A DNA stretch of 64,000 nt from Chlamydiota bacterium (GCA_013288005.1 JABDCS010000006.1:1-64000); one strand, 5' to 3'. Shown: positions 42,120 to 50,735, counted from the stretch's first letter. Notes: generated by a model from the letters alone, not told the origin. A program made the numbers and translations.

Positions 42120-43004
42120 ATGCGTCGCTGGAGTTTAATCGTTTTAGTTTTAGTCTGCGTAACTGTCCTATTAGTAGGCGTAGGAAATAAGGTGCCCGTA
42201 ACGACTCTTATTTTTTGCTGCCTAATGCTTACTATTAGCACTTCTGTAATGGCTTTTCTCCTACTGGTGCCACAAAAAGAAAAAAAAATTGAAGAGCTTT
42301 CTCAGGAGGATAAAACCCCTTTCGATACTCCTTTTTCCATTGTAAGTAGTTCTCTAAATTTTATATTTCCTTGCGTTGGGCGCTTTCCCAGCATTACAGG
42401 CTTTCGTTTTTCAACATTAGCTGAAACCACAACGTCTGAAAGAGAAGCGGAAAAAGATCGAGAAATCGAAGTTCTAAGAAGTTGTCTAGCGGGAAGTGAA
42501 GCCTTGGTTGCCCGTCTTTTAGAAGAAAGTGAGGAAAAGCAAGAGCTGCTCGCAGAAAAAGATGAGCAATTTGAGCAATTACAAGAGCAAATAGCGAACC
42601 ACCCTCTTCAATTTGATTATCGACAGCTACGTAAACAATTCGCAGAAAAAGCGGATACTTTGCATCGGCTAAGGCAACAAATGTTTTCTATCGAAGGCGA
42701 TCTTTTAGTGATAAAGCGTGAGCAAGAAGAAGCTGAGGCAGAAAAGACGGAGCAGATTGCGCAACTGATACAAGCTTTAGGAGAAGCCGAGGAAGAGCAC
42801 GATCTTCAAGAAAAGCATATTCAGCTTTTAGAAGAACACGTGCAGTACCCGACTCCTAAAAAGAGAAATGTCAAAAAGAAAAACGAAGCGATTCAAACCG
42901 ATCTTTTCCCTACTCCCGTGACTGTAACTCCACGTGTAAGAAAAAAACGTGTAAAAAACACTTCATTGGCTTCTAGCAATCTCAACTTTGAATTCATTGC
43001 TTAA
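42120..43004 (+). CDS. Putative inclusion-membrane (Inc-like) protein with coiled coil
   Basis: The 294-aa protein has two adjacent hydrophobic segments near the N-terminus (about residues 5-22 and 29-51) separated by a short GNKVP loop. This bilobed profile is the hallmark of chlamydial Inc proteins, which are type III secreted into the inclusion membrane. Residues 105-250 are a highly charged coiled coil rich in Glu, Lys, Gln and Leu. The last 45 residues are basic (KKRNVKKK, RVRKKRVKN). It would expose its coiled coil to host cytosol. ATG 42120 is the only clear start. No homologue is recognised; an internal membrane-anchored coiled-coil role remains possible. Confidence 0.7.
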   Translation: MRRWSLIVLVLVCVTVLLVGVGNKVPVTTLIFCCLMLTISTSVMAFLLLVPQKEKKIEELSQEDKTPFDTPFSIVSSSLNFIFPCVGRFPSITGFRFSTLAETTTSEREAEKDREIEVLRSCLAGSEALVARLLEESEEKQELLAEKDEQFEQLQEQIANHPLQFDYRQLRKQFAEKADTLHRLRQQMFSIEGDLLVIKREQEEAEAEKTEQIAQLIQALGEAEEEHDLQEKHIQLLEEHVQYPTPKKRNVKKKNEAIQTDLFPTPVTVTPRVRKKRVKNTSLASSNLNFEFIA

Positions 43005-43042
43005 AGAGCGTGTTTTCAAAGAGGTCTTTCTAAAGTTTTGCT

Positions 43043-43918
43043 CTATTCCCATTCAGTTAGAATTTCATGACCATTGCGTGTGATAAGAATTGTGTGTTCC
43101 CACTGGGCACTGGGTAGTCCATCTGCCGTTCTTGCCGTCCAACCATCGGCATCAAAAACAGCGGTACGGACACCAGCATTGATCATGGGTTCTATCGTAA
43201 AGGTCATTCCTTCGACTAAAGGGATTTGTAGATCGTTGTAATGATGAGGCACATCGGGAGCCTCGTGAAAGTGCACTCCAATGCCATGGCCGACAAATTG
43301 GTTGACGACAGAACAATTGTGAGAAGATGCATACTCTTCAATTGTCTGGCCGATAGCGGAGAGGAGGATACCAGGTTTTAATATGGCGATCGAACGGTAA
43401 AGACTTTCTCGCGCTACATCGACAACCCGTTTTTTTTCTTCGCTCACTTCACCAATCATGACCATCGCGCTAGAATCGCCAAAATATCCCTCAAAGTAGG
43501 CAGATACATCAATATTGACGATATCTCCTTTTTTTAAAGGTCTTTGGTCGGGGATACCATGACAGATGACCTCATTTAAAGAGGTGCAGATGCTTTTTGG
43601 ATAAGGGGGATTGCCATAACCTAAGGGAGCAGGGGAGGCCTTGTTCTCAATGTGGAGGCGATGAGCAATTGTATTGAGTTCTTCTGTCGTGACACCCTCT
43701 TTCGCTTGTTTGCAAGTCTCTTGAAGAATCCAAGCAGTCAGACGACAAGCACGACGAATGCCTGCGATCTGTTCGGGTGTTTTAAGGAGAATTTTCCATT
43801 TTTTAAAATAATGGCGAGCAGAAGAAGGTTCGATATTCGGACCTAATTCAGGATAATGGCATTTCTTCCATTTTTGGCCGCTACCGCACCAGCAAGGGTC
43901 ATTTCTAGATAGATTCAT
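43043..43918 (-). CDS. map: Methionine aminopeptidase with SEC-C zinc motif
   Basis: The 291-aa enzyme removes N-terminal Met from nascent proteins. The N-terminus (NDPCWCGSGQKWKKCH) is a SEC-C metal-binding motif, found on chlamydial and some other MetAPs. The catalytic domain has the class I ligands: GNPPYPKSICTSLNEVICHGIP, VNIDVSAYFEGYFGDSS (two Asp), GHGIGVHFHEAP (His), FTIEPMI (Glu) and the late WEHTILIT Glu. ATG 43918 is preferred; ATG 43927 would add three residues. The 5' end lies inside the 3' end of truA, so the two are co-translated. Confidence 0.93.
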   Translation of the reverse strand: MNLSRNDPCWCGSGQKWKKCHYPELGPNIEPSSARHYFKKWKILLKTPEQIAGIRRACRLTAWILQETCKQAKEGVTTEELNTIAHRLHIENKASPAPLGYGNPPYPKSICTSLNEVICHGIPDQRPLKKGDIVNIDVSAYFEGYFGDSSAMVMIGEVSEEKKRVVDVARESLYRSIAILKPGILLSAIGQTIEEYASSHNCSVVNQFVGHGIGVHFHEAPDVPHHYNDLQIPLVEGMTFTIEPMINAGVRTAVFDADGWTARTADGLPSAQWEHTILITRNGHEILTEWE

Positions 43919-44657
43919 AAAACACATTTTGTAAATAAAGGCCGTGAGCCGGAGCCGTTACTCCAGCAAGGCGTCGATCTTTTGCATGTAGGATATCGAC
44001 CATGGAGCTTGAAGAAATTTTACCACACCCCACATAGACAAGGCTACCGGCCAAATTGCGCATCATTTTATACAAAAAGCGATTACCTTGAACGAGAATT
44101 TTCATGCGGCTTTCACCTAATGGTTGAAAGGTTATGGTTTTTATGGAACAGCGCGGGTTAGGTTTAAGAAGAGAAAAATCATTACAGAATGATGTGAAGT
44201 CATGAGTGCCAATTAAAGCTTGAGAAGCCGATTGCATGGCATCGATGTCTAAGGAATAAGGAAAGTGCCAAGAGTGAAACCGTAAGAAGGGGAGTTGTAT
44301 AGGGTCGGTACAGATTTCGTAGGTGTACTCTTTTCCCGTTGCATCGAGGGTGGGATGAAAGTTATTAGAAGTTTCTTCAAGAGCTAAGATTTGAATATCA
44401 CGGGGTAAAAGAGCATTAGCCCCTCTACAAAGACGGTTAAGGCCGATTTCCTCATTACTCGTAAAAAAATTGAAAACTTGACCCTTAGCATGGACGCCAG
44501 CATCTGTACGACTTGCAGCTTGTAATTCGACAGGATGGCGCAAGAGAATTTGCAGGGCTTTTTCGAGCTCACCTTCAATGCTTGGACCTTCCCGAGTCTT
44601 TTGCCAACCTAAATAATGGGTTCCCTCATAGCAAAGGACCCCTCGTAGATTTTTCAT
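43905..44657 (-). CDS. truA: tRNA pseudouridine(38-40) synthase
   Basis: The 250-aa protein converts uridines 38-40 of tRNA anticodon stems to pseudouridine. YEGTHYLGWQ near residue 11 and the catalytic Asp in AASRTDAGVHAKGQV (near residue 51) are TruA motifs, followed by FHPTLDATGKEYTYEI and the C-terminal FLYKMMRNLAGSLVYVG. Length is normal. It overlaps map by 14 bp and follows marC by 11 bp on the same strand, so marC-truA-map may be one transcript. Confidence 0.94.
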   Translation of the reverse strand: MKNLRGVLCYEGTHYLGWQKTREGPSIEGELEKALQILLRHPVELQAASRTDAGVHAKGQVFNFFTSNEEIGLNRLCRGANALLPRDIQILALEETSNNFHPTLDATGKEYTYEICTDPIQLPFLRFHSWHFPYSLDIDAMQSASQALIGTHDFTSFCNDFSLLKPNPRCSIKTITFQPLGESRMKILVQGNRFLYKMMRNLAGSLVYVGCGKISSSSMVDILHAKDRRLAGVTAPAHGLYLQNVFYESI

Positions 44658-44668
44658 ACAAAAAAAGC

Positions 44669-45265
44669 CTACAGAAGGGATTTATGATACGCGGTAATTC
44701 CTTGCATGAACATCTGAACAGCCATAAGGGTTAAAAGAAGCCCCATCAGCTTTTCGAGTGTAAGAATACCACGTTCCTTAAGAAGTTTTTTAAGAGAAGC
44801 AGCTGATACAAGAATAAGCGCTGTCACGATCCAAGCGAGTAAAATCCCTCCTATAATTACAATTGTCTCAAGTGATTCGTACGTGTAAAGCATGACAGAA
44901 GCCAGTACTGCCGGCCCCGCCACAAGAGGCACAGCTAAAGGGACGATGAGAGGATCTTTATCTTTTGAAAAGTACCCCTTTTCATCTGCAGGAGGGAAGA
45001 TCATACGTAGAGCAATTATAAAGAGAATAATCCCACCGGAAAGCATCACTGTGTATTGCTTTACGTATAAAATATTTAAAATATAGTTTCCTACGAAAGC
45101 AAAACCGAGGATGACGGCTAAGGCAATTAAAAGTTCACGCAAAATGATTTTTTTGTGCTGCGAAGGGGGGCAATTTTTTAATACAGCTAAATAGATGGGA
45201 ATATTTCCAATTGAGTCCATAAGGAGAAAAAGTGTGAAAGCAATTGAAAGAATTTTGTCGAACAT
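44669..45265 (-). CDS. MarC family integral membrane protein
   Basis: The 198-aa protein has six hydrophobic segments and MarC family features (LLMDSIGNIPIYLAVL near the start, then VPLAVPLVAGPAVLASVML). Function of the family is unsettled. The frame extends upstream to an ATG-less start at 45424, overlapping the phospholipase D gene. ATG 45265 gives the normal family N-terminus (MFDKILSIAFTLFLLMD) and has TGGAG 10 nt upstream. It is followed closely by truA. Confidence 0.87.
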   Translation of the reverse strand: MFDKILSIAFTLFLLMDSIGNIPIYLAVLKNCPPSQHKKIILRELLIALAVILGFAFVGNYILNILYVKQYTVMLSGGIILFIIALRMIFPPADEKGYFSKDKDPLIVPLAVPLVAGPAVLASVMLYTYESLETIVIIGGILLAWIVTALILVSAASLKKLLKERGILTLEKLMGLLLTLMAVQMFMQGITAYHKSLL

Positions 45266-45377
45266 ATGCACTGAACTCCAATGCTCTTTTAATTTGAAAT
45301 TACTTCTTTTGTGATTTTGATACTCATTAGATTCCATTATCGCTAAATAAACTGGAGAAATCGACAAAAACCTAATT

Positions 45378-46355
45378 CTAAAAAAAAGATTTTGGTAGAG
45401 ACTCTTGCTGAGTATTATTCGCAATCGTGCGCCATAAGCTACGCATTAGCTTTCGTTGTTGCTCTGTCAAGTCGTGAACAATAATAAAATCGTCATAATT
45501 ATGGGTGAAGGCGCTTTTAGTCCAATTAGTCGAGCCTGTAATCAGCGTTGTCTCGTCGATTAGCGCCCATTTATGATGGAATAATTGAGCTCCCCTACTC
45601 GTATGTACAGATATTCCGGCTTGAAGAAGCTCTTCGACAATTTTTTTTGAAGAGCCTCCAGCTGTATAATAATCTAAAGAGACTTGTACCTTAATGCCTC
45701 GATTGTGGGCCGCAATTAGAGCATGGCTTAAGGAGGAGTCCGTTAGAGTGAACATCGCCACTTGTATCGAGTGATTCGCTTTGGCTAATTCATCGACAAT
45801 AGCTTTGCGTGCTTGTTTTCCATTTTTGGGGAGTTTCCATGTATCTAGCTGCTGCTGGTTCAGGCAGAAATGCCGCATCTCTTCCGCTTCGTGTTCGAAA
45901 AAAAATGCTACCTGTTCATCGCTTATAGCTAGGGCAAAATTGTCATGAAGAGTCAACGAAGGGGGTGTAAAATTTGTTGAACCTAATAAGGTTAATTGAT
46001 GGTCAATCACAACGATCTTTCGATGCATAAGACCGCGACCTTTGTAAAAATGTAAATAGGGAGGAGATTTAAGTTTTTTTTTAAGTCCTGGCGATGCTTT
46101 TTTGTCAGTGAGGATCGATACAGAAAGCCCTTGTGCTACTTTAGCTTGCAGAAGTTGAATGACGTTAGGATCTGTTATCGCATACACTTCTAGGTAAATA
46201 GAGTCCTTAGCTTGGGCTAAGGCTTGGAGAAATAGAAGGTGAAGGTTGCATCCTGTCTGATTCGTATAAAAGACTACAGGATGTTGTGCAGTGGGAAAAG
46301 TGGGTAAAGATGAAGAAAGAGACCAATGACCGGCCCAGAAAAAGCTGCCAGCCAA
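45378..46355 (-). CDS. Phospholipase D family protein, 5' end disturbed by MITE
   Basis: The product of about 325 aa has two HKD motifs: HRKIVVID...GSTNF near residue 130 and HHKWALID...GSTNW near residue 263, the paired active-site halves of PLD-fold enzymes (phospholipase, nuclease or cardiolipin synthase-like). Chlamydiae encode several PLD-like proteins. No ATG lies in frame; TTG 46355 is the first listed start. In-frame codons just upstream (46356-46391) encode VTRFLLISCLAG, which together with the first residues looks like a signal peptide. The terminal repeat of a MITE begins at 46395, so the original start was probably displaced. Substrate is unknown. Confidence 0.78.
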   Translation of the reverse strand: MAGSFFWAGHWSLSSSLPTFPTAQHPVVFYTNQTGCNLHLLFLQALAQAKDSIYLEVYAITDPNVIQLLQAKVAQGLSVSILTDKKASPGLKKKLKSPPYLHFYKGRGLMHRKIVVIDHQLTLLGSTNFTPPSLTLHDNFALAISDEQVAFFFEHEAEEMRHFCLNQQQLDTWKLPKNGKQARKAIVDELAKANHSIQVAMFTLTDSSLSHALIAAHNRGIKVQVSLDYYTAGGSSKKIVEELLQAGISVHTSRGAQLFHHKWALIDETTLITGSTNWTKSAFTHNYDDFIIVHDLTEQQRKLMRSLWRTIANNTQQESLPKSFF

Positions 46356-46394
46356 GCACGAGATTAGGAGAAATCTAGTAACTTTTGTGTATAG

Positions 46395-46605
46395 CTTAGA
46401 GGGTGTATTAAAAGTAATTTCGTCGCTTTTCAGAAGATTTTTAGCATCTTTTCGAATTCAAAATGGTTGGGTAATTAACGAGTTGATATTACCTAGCCAT
46501 TTTGAATTCGAAATCTACTCAAAAAGGTCAGAAAATCGAGTTAAATTTACCTTGATACATTTTCTTAGAGTGCGTTCTAAAACTGCTTTTAGAACACCCT
46601 CTAAG
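46395..46605. mobile_element. MITE copy 2, 211 bp with terminal inverted repeats
   Basis: The ends CTTAGAGGGTGTATTAAAAG (46395-46414) and CTTTTAGAACACCCTCTAAG (46586-46605) are near-perfect inverted repeats. In the centre, 46451-46475 and 46488-46512 form a 25-bp stem with only two G-T pairs, around a 12-nt loop. Next to the right end a nested repeat (46564-46582 with 46587-46605) makes a second hairpin. There is no coding capacity. A related copy of the same length lies at 5632-5844. No clear target duplication is seen. It sits between rpmB and the phospholipase D gene. Confidence 0.8.
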
Positions 46606-46614
46606 AACGTACTT

Positions 46615-46890
46615 TTAGATATGTTGGCCTGCAGCACGCATTTCGCGGATAACGGTTGAAAGACCTACTTTATCAATTGTCCGCATGGCACTTGTAGCAA
46701 GGCGGATGGTAACAAAGCGGTTCTCATCAGCAAACCAAAAACGTTTTTTGACTAAATTAGGCAAAAATCGGCGGCGTTTAACACCGGTAACTTTTAGACC
46801 GATACCTTTTTTCTTTTTGGCGATACCGCGGATAGCGTAGCTCTTGCCCTTCACAGGCACCTTACCGGTGACTTGACATCGTTTGGACAT
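46615..46890 (-). CDS. rpmB: 50S ribosomal protein L28
   Basis: The 91-aa basic protein starts MSKRCQVTGKVPVKGKSYAIRG, the L28 signature, and continues with RRRFLPNLVKKRFW and RLATSAMRTIDKVG. GGAGTC lies 5 nt before ATG 46890. In Chlamydia the L28 gene neighbours malQ; here it is separated from malQ by about 10 kb, indicating local rearrangement. The MITE lies just downstream. Confidence 0.95.
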   Translation of the reverse strand: MSKRCQVTGKVPVKGKSYAIRGIAKKKKGIGLKVTGVKRRRFLPNLVKKRFWFADENRFVTIRLATSAMRTIDKVGLSTVIREMRAAGQHI

Positions 46891-46989
46891 AGTTTGACTC
46901 CGTATTATAGATGCGAAAGGTTAACACGCGGTTTCTTATTGAACAAGAATATTCAGAGAGTTAAATAAATTTTTGAATACAAGGAAAGA

Positions 46990-48393
46990 ATGCTTACCGA
47001 ACTTTACGCAGATTTTGTCGTCATTGGATCAGGACCTGCAGGGCAAAAAGCAGCTATACAAGCTGCTAAGCTCGGAAAAAGCGTCGTGGTCGTTGAGCAG
47101 GACGAACATCCGGGTGGTGTATCACTCAATAGTGGTACTATCCCTTCGAAATCCTTACGTGAAGCCATCCTCGATCTGACCGATTTCTACCAAAGAAGTT
47201 ATTATGGAAAAGAAGGGGCAGAAAAAGAGACATCCATTTCTGATTTGAATTTTCGTTTGCACAAAGTCTTAGACGAGCAACGGAAGAATCTGCACCGACA
47301 GTTTGAAAAAAATAAAATTCAAGTTATCTCGGGAACAGCGTGCTTCGATAGTCCCCATCAAATCGTTATTTTGGATAACTTTAAGCAAGCGATAGGACGA
47401 ATTAAAGGTAGCGTCTTTTTAATCGCTACAGGGTCTCGTCCACGCAATCCGATCCATGTGCCTTTTGATCAGGATACTGTTCTAGATTCAACGCGATTAT
47501 TGACAATTGGATTTGTCCCAAAGACACTTCTTGTCTTAGGCGGCGGGATTATAGGGACGGAATATGCAAGCTTTTTTGCTGCGCTTGGCACAGAAGTAAC
47601 CGTCGCCGACAAGCGTGATCGTCTTCTGCCTTTTCTCGATCGCGAGATTGGTGTTCATCTGGAAAAAGCTCTATCAATTATAGGATTGCGCGTTGTTGGT
47701 AATAAAGAACCTAAAAAGATCGAGAAGAAGGTTGAAGGGGGCGTCCGGGTTGATTTCGTGGATGGAACTTATCTAGAAGCTCAAGCCATGCTCTATGCTT
47801 TGGGTCGGGAGGCAAACATTACCTCCCTACATATCGAAAATGCTGGAGTTTCTATCGATTCACGAGGGTATATTCCGGTTAACGCACTTTTTCAAACTGC
47901 CGTATCGCATATTTATGCAGCAGGAGACGTAATCGGTCCACCCGCACTCGCATCGACTAGTATGGAACAAGGAAGATTAGCCGCAAGGCATGCATTTGGC
48001 GCTAAAACGCATCACTTTCCCGCGTTTTACCCAATTGGGATTTATACAATTCCAGAAATTTCTTCATGTGGTTATACTGAAGAAGAGTTGCAAATTTTAG
48101 GCTTTCATTATGAAGTCGGTCGAGCCCACTATTACGAGATCGCTCGGAATCAGATAAAGGGCAACGATGCAGGGATGTTTAAAATTCTCTTTCATGCTGA
48201 AACGTTAGAAATTCTCGGGATTCATATTATAGGTCGCGAGGCGACAGAAGTTATTCACATAGGCCAAGTAGCAATGAGTTTTCATGCAAAAATCGATTAT
48301 TTCATCGATCAAGTATTTAACTACCCTACCTATGCAGAGGGCTACAGGATTGCGGCCCTTAATGGTCTAAATAAGATCAAACATAAATACTAA
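46990..48393 (+). CDS. sthA: Soluble pyridine nucleotide transhydrogenase
   Basis: The 467-aa flavoprotein exchanges reducing equivalents between NADPH and NAD. The FAD motif VVIGSGPAGQKAAIQAAKLG, the SthA-typical NSGTIPSKSLREA (no redox-active Cys pair, unlike lipoamide dehydrogenase), the NAD motif VLGGGIIGTEYASFFA, and the IYAAGDVIGPPALASTSMEQGR segment are all present. Start is ATG 46990 with AAGGAAAG upstream. Related to dihydrolipoamide dehydrogenase, but the missing CxxxxC decides the call. Confidence 0.9.
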   Translation: MLTELYADFVVIGSGPAGQKAAIQAAKLGKSVVVVEQDEHPGGVSLNSGTIPSKSLREAILDLTDFYQRSYYGKEGAEKETSISDLNFRLHKVLDEQRKNLHRQFEKNKIQVISGTACFDSPHQIVILDNFKQAIGRIKGSVFLIATGSRPRNPIHVPFDQDTVLDSTRLLTIGFVPKTLLVLGGGIIGTEYASFFAALGTEVTVADKRDRLLPFLDREIGVHLEKALSIIGLRVVGNKEPKKIEKKVEGGVRVDFVDGTYLEAQAMLYALGREANITSLHIENAGVSIDSRGYIPVNALFQTAVSHIYAAGDVIGPPALASTSMEQGRLAARHAFGAKTHHFPAFYPIGIYTIPEISSCGYTEEELQILGFHYEVGRAHYYEIARNQIKGNDAGMFKILFHAETLEILGIHIIGREATEVIHIGQVAMSFHAKIDYFIDQVFNYPTYAEGYRIAALNGLNKIKHKY

Positions 48394-48397
48394 ACGG

Positions 48398-48421
48398 ATC
48401 TCACCCCACTTTTCGTGAGAT
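48398..48421. promoter_or_regulatory. Small hairpin before the 151-aa membrane protein
   Basis: ATCTCAC and GTGAGAT pair over 7 bp around a 10-nt loop. The stem ends 8 nt before the ATG at 48430 and touches the only AGG-like ribosome-binding site, so it might affect translation or end the sthA transcript. Confidence 0.35.
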
Positions 48422-48429
48422 AGGTTGCA

Positions 48430-48885
48430 ATGGCAATATACGATATTTCAGGACTGAAAAAAACACTTCACGAGCACACGTCGCATGGTGGAGATAGAGT
48501 TAACGCGCAGGCCTCTGTTTGCCCGCCTCTTCCTTCCCAAGAAAAGAAAAGTTTTCTCTCCTCTTTTCTTTCCCGACTTTTTTTTGGAGCGCTCTTAATT
48601 TTTGATATTGCCTGGGGAATGTATGCATTTATTCTTTTTATATTTGCCGTACTGGCTTCTTATCTCAGTATGGGCCGATTAAAAAGATGTGTAAAATTGC
48701 AAAAAAAATCGTGGCTCTCTTGTAAGCGTTCTGCGGCATGTGCAATTGCTTTACTGGCAGCTCTCTTCAGCCCCGCTTTTGGTATTATGATAGCCTGTAC
48801 CTATTTCCTCATGTATGACCGAGATGGTATTGAGGAAATTGTTCCCGCCTCCCTGCAAGATCAATTTCGTGAATTTTTTCGCTAA
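48430..48885 (+). CDS. Small membrane protein, possibly Inc-like
   Basis: I do not recognise the family. The 151-aa protein has a 45-residue polar N-terminus, a hydrophobic pair at about residues 50-80 (LFFGALLIFDIAWGMYAFIL and onward), a basic loop (LKRCVKLQKKSW), a second hydrophobic region at about 100-128, and an acidic tail. The spacing of hydrophobic pairs resembles chlamydial Inc proteins, but a plain inner-membrane protein is equally possible. It lies 36 bp after sthA and before the small anchored-protein family. Confidence 0.6.
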   Translation: MAIYDISGLKKTLHEHTSHGGDRVNAQASVCPPLPSQEKKSFLSSFLSRLFFGALLIFDIAWGMYAFILFIFAVLASYLSMGRLKRCVKLQKKSWLSCKRSAACAIALLAALFSPAFGIMIACTYFLMYDRDGIEEIVPASLQDQFREFFR

Positions 48886-49022
48886 CTTGCCCTGCTTTAA
48901 AAAAATCATTACCAATCACATTGAATCTCATTTCTAAATAGTTATTTTTTAATTATTGTGATTTAATATTAATTTATTAATAATTAATAAGGGTTTTTAA
49001 TAAATTAAAAATAAAGGTAAAA

Positions 49023-49430
49023 ATGACTATAGGTGCAGCAACGGTTCGTTATCAAGAATTAGTTGGAACAATTGAAAATAGACTTGGAGAAACGATTGGA
49101 ACAGATAAGTATGTACAAGATTGGTCAATAAGTAGGGCTGGGGAGCCATTAGTAACTACTACAAGAGTAACTACTAGAAGAAATGGAATTCGAATAGTTG
49201 ACCACGAGTTTCAAGAAGTGTTGGATGAAGCTAGGGAAAGGAATACTCTTGGTAGAGGATTAACTAGAAGAAGTGAGGTTAGGGGAGAACATGAAGTGGC
49301 TCATCTAAGTTTCACTGTTAGAAGGCCTGGCTCAGAACGCTTAGTTAGAGCGATTTCTCATGGGATCCCTCTAGCTCTTATGGGAGTTTCAGCTTTTTTT
49401 ACAGCTTATGTATTAACGAATAACAGATAG
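49023..49430 (+). CDS. Small C-terminally anchored protein, family member A
   Basis: First of a small paralogous family found at 49023, 49622, 50204 and, divergently, 51661. The 135-aa product starts MTIGAATVRYQELV and ends with a single hydrophobic segment (GIPLALMGVSAFFTAYVL) followed by TNNR, so it looks tail-anchored. The middle is polar, charged and rich in Thr/Arg. It has no signal peptide and no recognised domain. An AT-rich leader (48886-49022) with AAAGGTAAAA before the ATG precedes it. A terminator follows. Secretion as a host-membrane protein is speculative. Confidence 0.7.
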   Translation: MTIGAATVRYQELVGTIENRLGETIGTDKYVQDWSISRAGEPLVTTTRVTTRRNGIRIVDHEFQEVLDEARERNTLGRGLTRRSEVRGEHEVAHLSFTVRRPGSERLVRAISHGIPLALMGVSAFFTAYVLTNNR

Positions 49431-49444
49431 TGCTCTCTCTTCGT

Positions 49445-49472
49445 AGACCTTTTAGAATTAAGAGGTCTTTTT
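49445..49472 (+). terminator. Terminator after family member A
   Basis: AGACCTTTT (49445-49453) and AAGAGGTCT (49460-49468) form a 9-bp stem, followed by T residues. Confidence 0.75.
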
Positions 49473-49621
49473 CCTCTTTGCTGCTTCTTAAACTCGGATA
49501 TACTAAGGTTTTAGATAGCTTTTTTTTGTTTAATAATTATTTTTTTAATTATTCTAATTTAATATTAATTTATATATAATTAAACTTGTTGAAATAAAAT
49601 TAATAAATAAGAGAGTAATAA

Positions 49622-50011
49622 ATGACTATAAGAGCAGCAGTAGATCGTTATGAAGCCTTAGTCGAAGAAATTGGAAATAGGGTTGATGCATCCATCGGAA
49701 TAGATGAATATGTACAAGTTGAATCATCAGCTAGGCATGTAGGACGTTTCAGAACTACTACAAGAAACGGAACTAGGATACCCAATGAGAATTTTCGCAC
49801 AGCTCTTGAAGAGGGCAGACAAAGACATGCAACTAGAGATGTAATGAGAATTGCAATGGAGTTTGGAAATGATCGAGAAGTTCGGGAAAGCTTCTCAGTT
49901 ATGAGATGGGGATCAAATAGTTTAGTTACAGCTGTTGCTCATGGCATTCCTCTAGCTCTTGTGGGAGCTACAGCTTTTTTTACAGCTTATGTAATGATGA
50001 ATAACAGATAA
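49622..50011 (+). CDS. Small C-terminally anchored protein, family member B
   Basis: The 129-aa protein starts MTIRAAVDRYEALVEEIGNR and ends GIPLALVGATAFFTAYVM plus MNNR. It is most similar to member C: the coding sequence, terminator and AT-rich leader are all near-duplicates, so the unit was copied as a block of roughly 580 bp. The polar middle is the variable part. AAGAGAGTAATAA before the ATG serves as ribosome-binding site. No known domain is recognised. Confidence 0.72.
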   Translation: MTIRAAVDRYEALVEEIGNRVDASIGIDEYVQVESSARHVGRFRTTTRNGTRIPNENFRTALEEGRQRHATRDVMRIAMEFGNDREVRESFSVMRWGSNSLVTAVAHGIPLALVGATAFFTAYVMMNNR

Positions 50012-50026
50012 TCCGACCTCTATTTG

Positions 50027-50055
50027 GACCTCTTGAGAAATTAAGAGGTCTTTTC
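50027..50055 (+). terminator. Terminator after family member B
   Basis: GACCTCTT (50027-50034) and AAGAGGTC (50043-50050) form a perfect 8-bp stem with an 8-nt loop, followed by four T. The same hairpin recurs after member C. Confidence 0.8.
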
Positions 50056-50203
50056 CTCTTTGCTGCTTCTTAAACTTGGATATACTGAGGTTTTGTGGAT
50101 AGATTTTTTTGTTCAATAATTATTTTTTTTAATCATGGTGATCAACATTAATTTATATATAATTAAAAGTGTTGAAATAAACTAATAAATAAGAGGGTAA
50201 TAA

Positions 50204-50596
50204 ATGACTATAAGAGCAGCAGGAGATCGTTATCAAGCCTTAGTGGAAGAAATTGGAAATAGGGTTGAAGAATCCATTGGAAGAGATCACTATATGCAAG
50301 CTGAAGAACCATCTATGGATGGAGGACTTTTGATAACTAGTCTAAGAAACCAAACTAGGGTACCAAATGAGAATTATCACGCGGCTCTAGAAGAGGGCAG
50401 ACAAAGAAATGCAATTAGAGACGTAACAAGAATGACAAGAGATTTAGGAAATAATCAATTTGAAGTTCATCACAGCTTCACGGTTTTGAGACGGGGATCA
50501 AATAGTTTAGTTACAGCTATTGCTCATGGCATCCCTCTAGCTCTTGTGGGAGCTACAGCTTTTTTTACAGCTTATGTAATAGTGAATAACAGATAA
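50204..50596 (+). CDS. Small C-terminally anchored protein, family member C
   Basis: The 130-aa protein starts MTIRAAGDRYQALVEEIGNR and ends GIPLALVGATAFFTAYVI plus VNNR. The first 25 and last 35 residues are almost identical to member B, while residues 28-70 differ strongly (for example YMQAEEPSMDGGLLITS). That pattern suggests selection for change in the middle. AAGAGGGTAATAA precedes the start. No signal peptide or known domain is present. Confidence 0.72.
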   Translation: MTIRAAGDRYQALVEEIGNRVEESIGRDHYMQAEEPSMDGGLLITSLRNQTRVPNENYHAALEEGRQRNAIRDVTRMTRDLGNNQFEVHHSFTVLRRGSNSLVTAIAHGIPLALVGATAFFTAYVIVNNR

Positions 50597-50611
50597 TCCT
50601 ACCTCTATTTG

Positions 50612-50635
50612 GACCTCTTGAGAAATTAAGAGGTC
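50612..50635 (+). terminator. Terminator-like hairpin after family member C
   Basis: GACCTCTT and AAGAGGTC repeat the member B hairpin exactly; the following T run is interrupted (ATTTC), so it may be weaker. Confidence 0.65.
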
Positions 50636-50735
50636 ATTTCTTTCGATGTTGTTCTTTATGTCCTTTCCTCGAACTATTTTCCACCAACTTTCAAAAAAGT
50701 AATAAAAAATAAGTCATTTATTTTTTTATAGAATC

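Noticed and set aside
46387-46659. Plus-strand 90-codon reading frame covering the MITE
   Set aside because: It is made of the MITE palindromes and runs into rpmB antisense; no transposase or other domain is visible.
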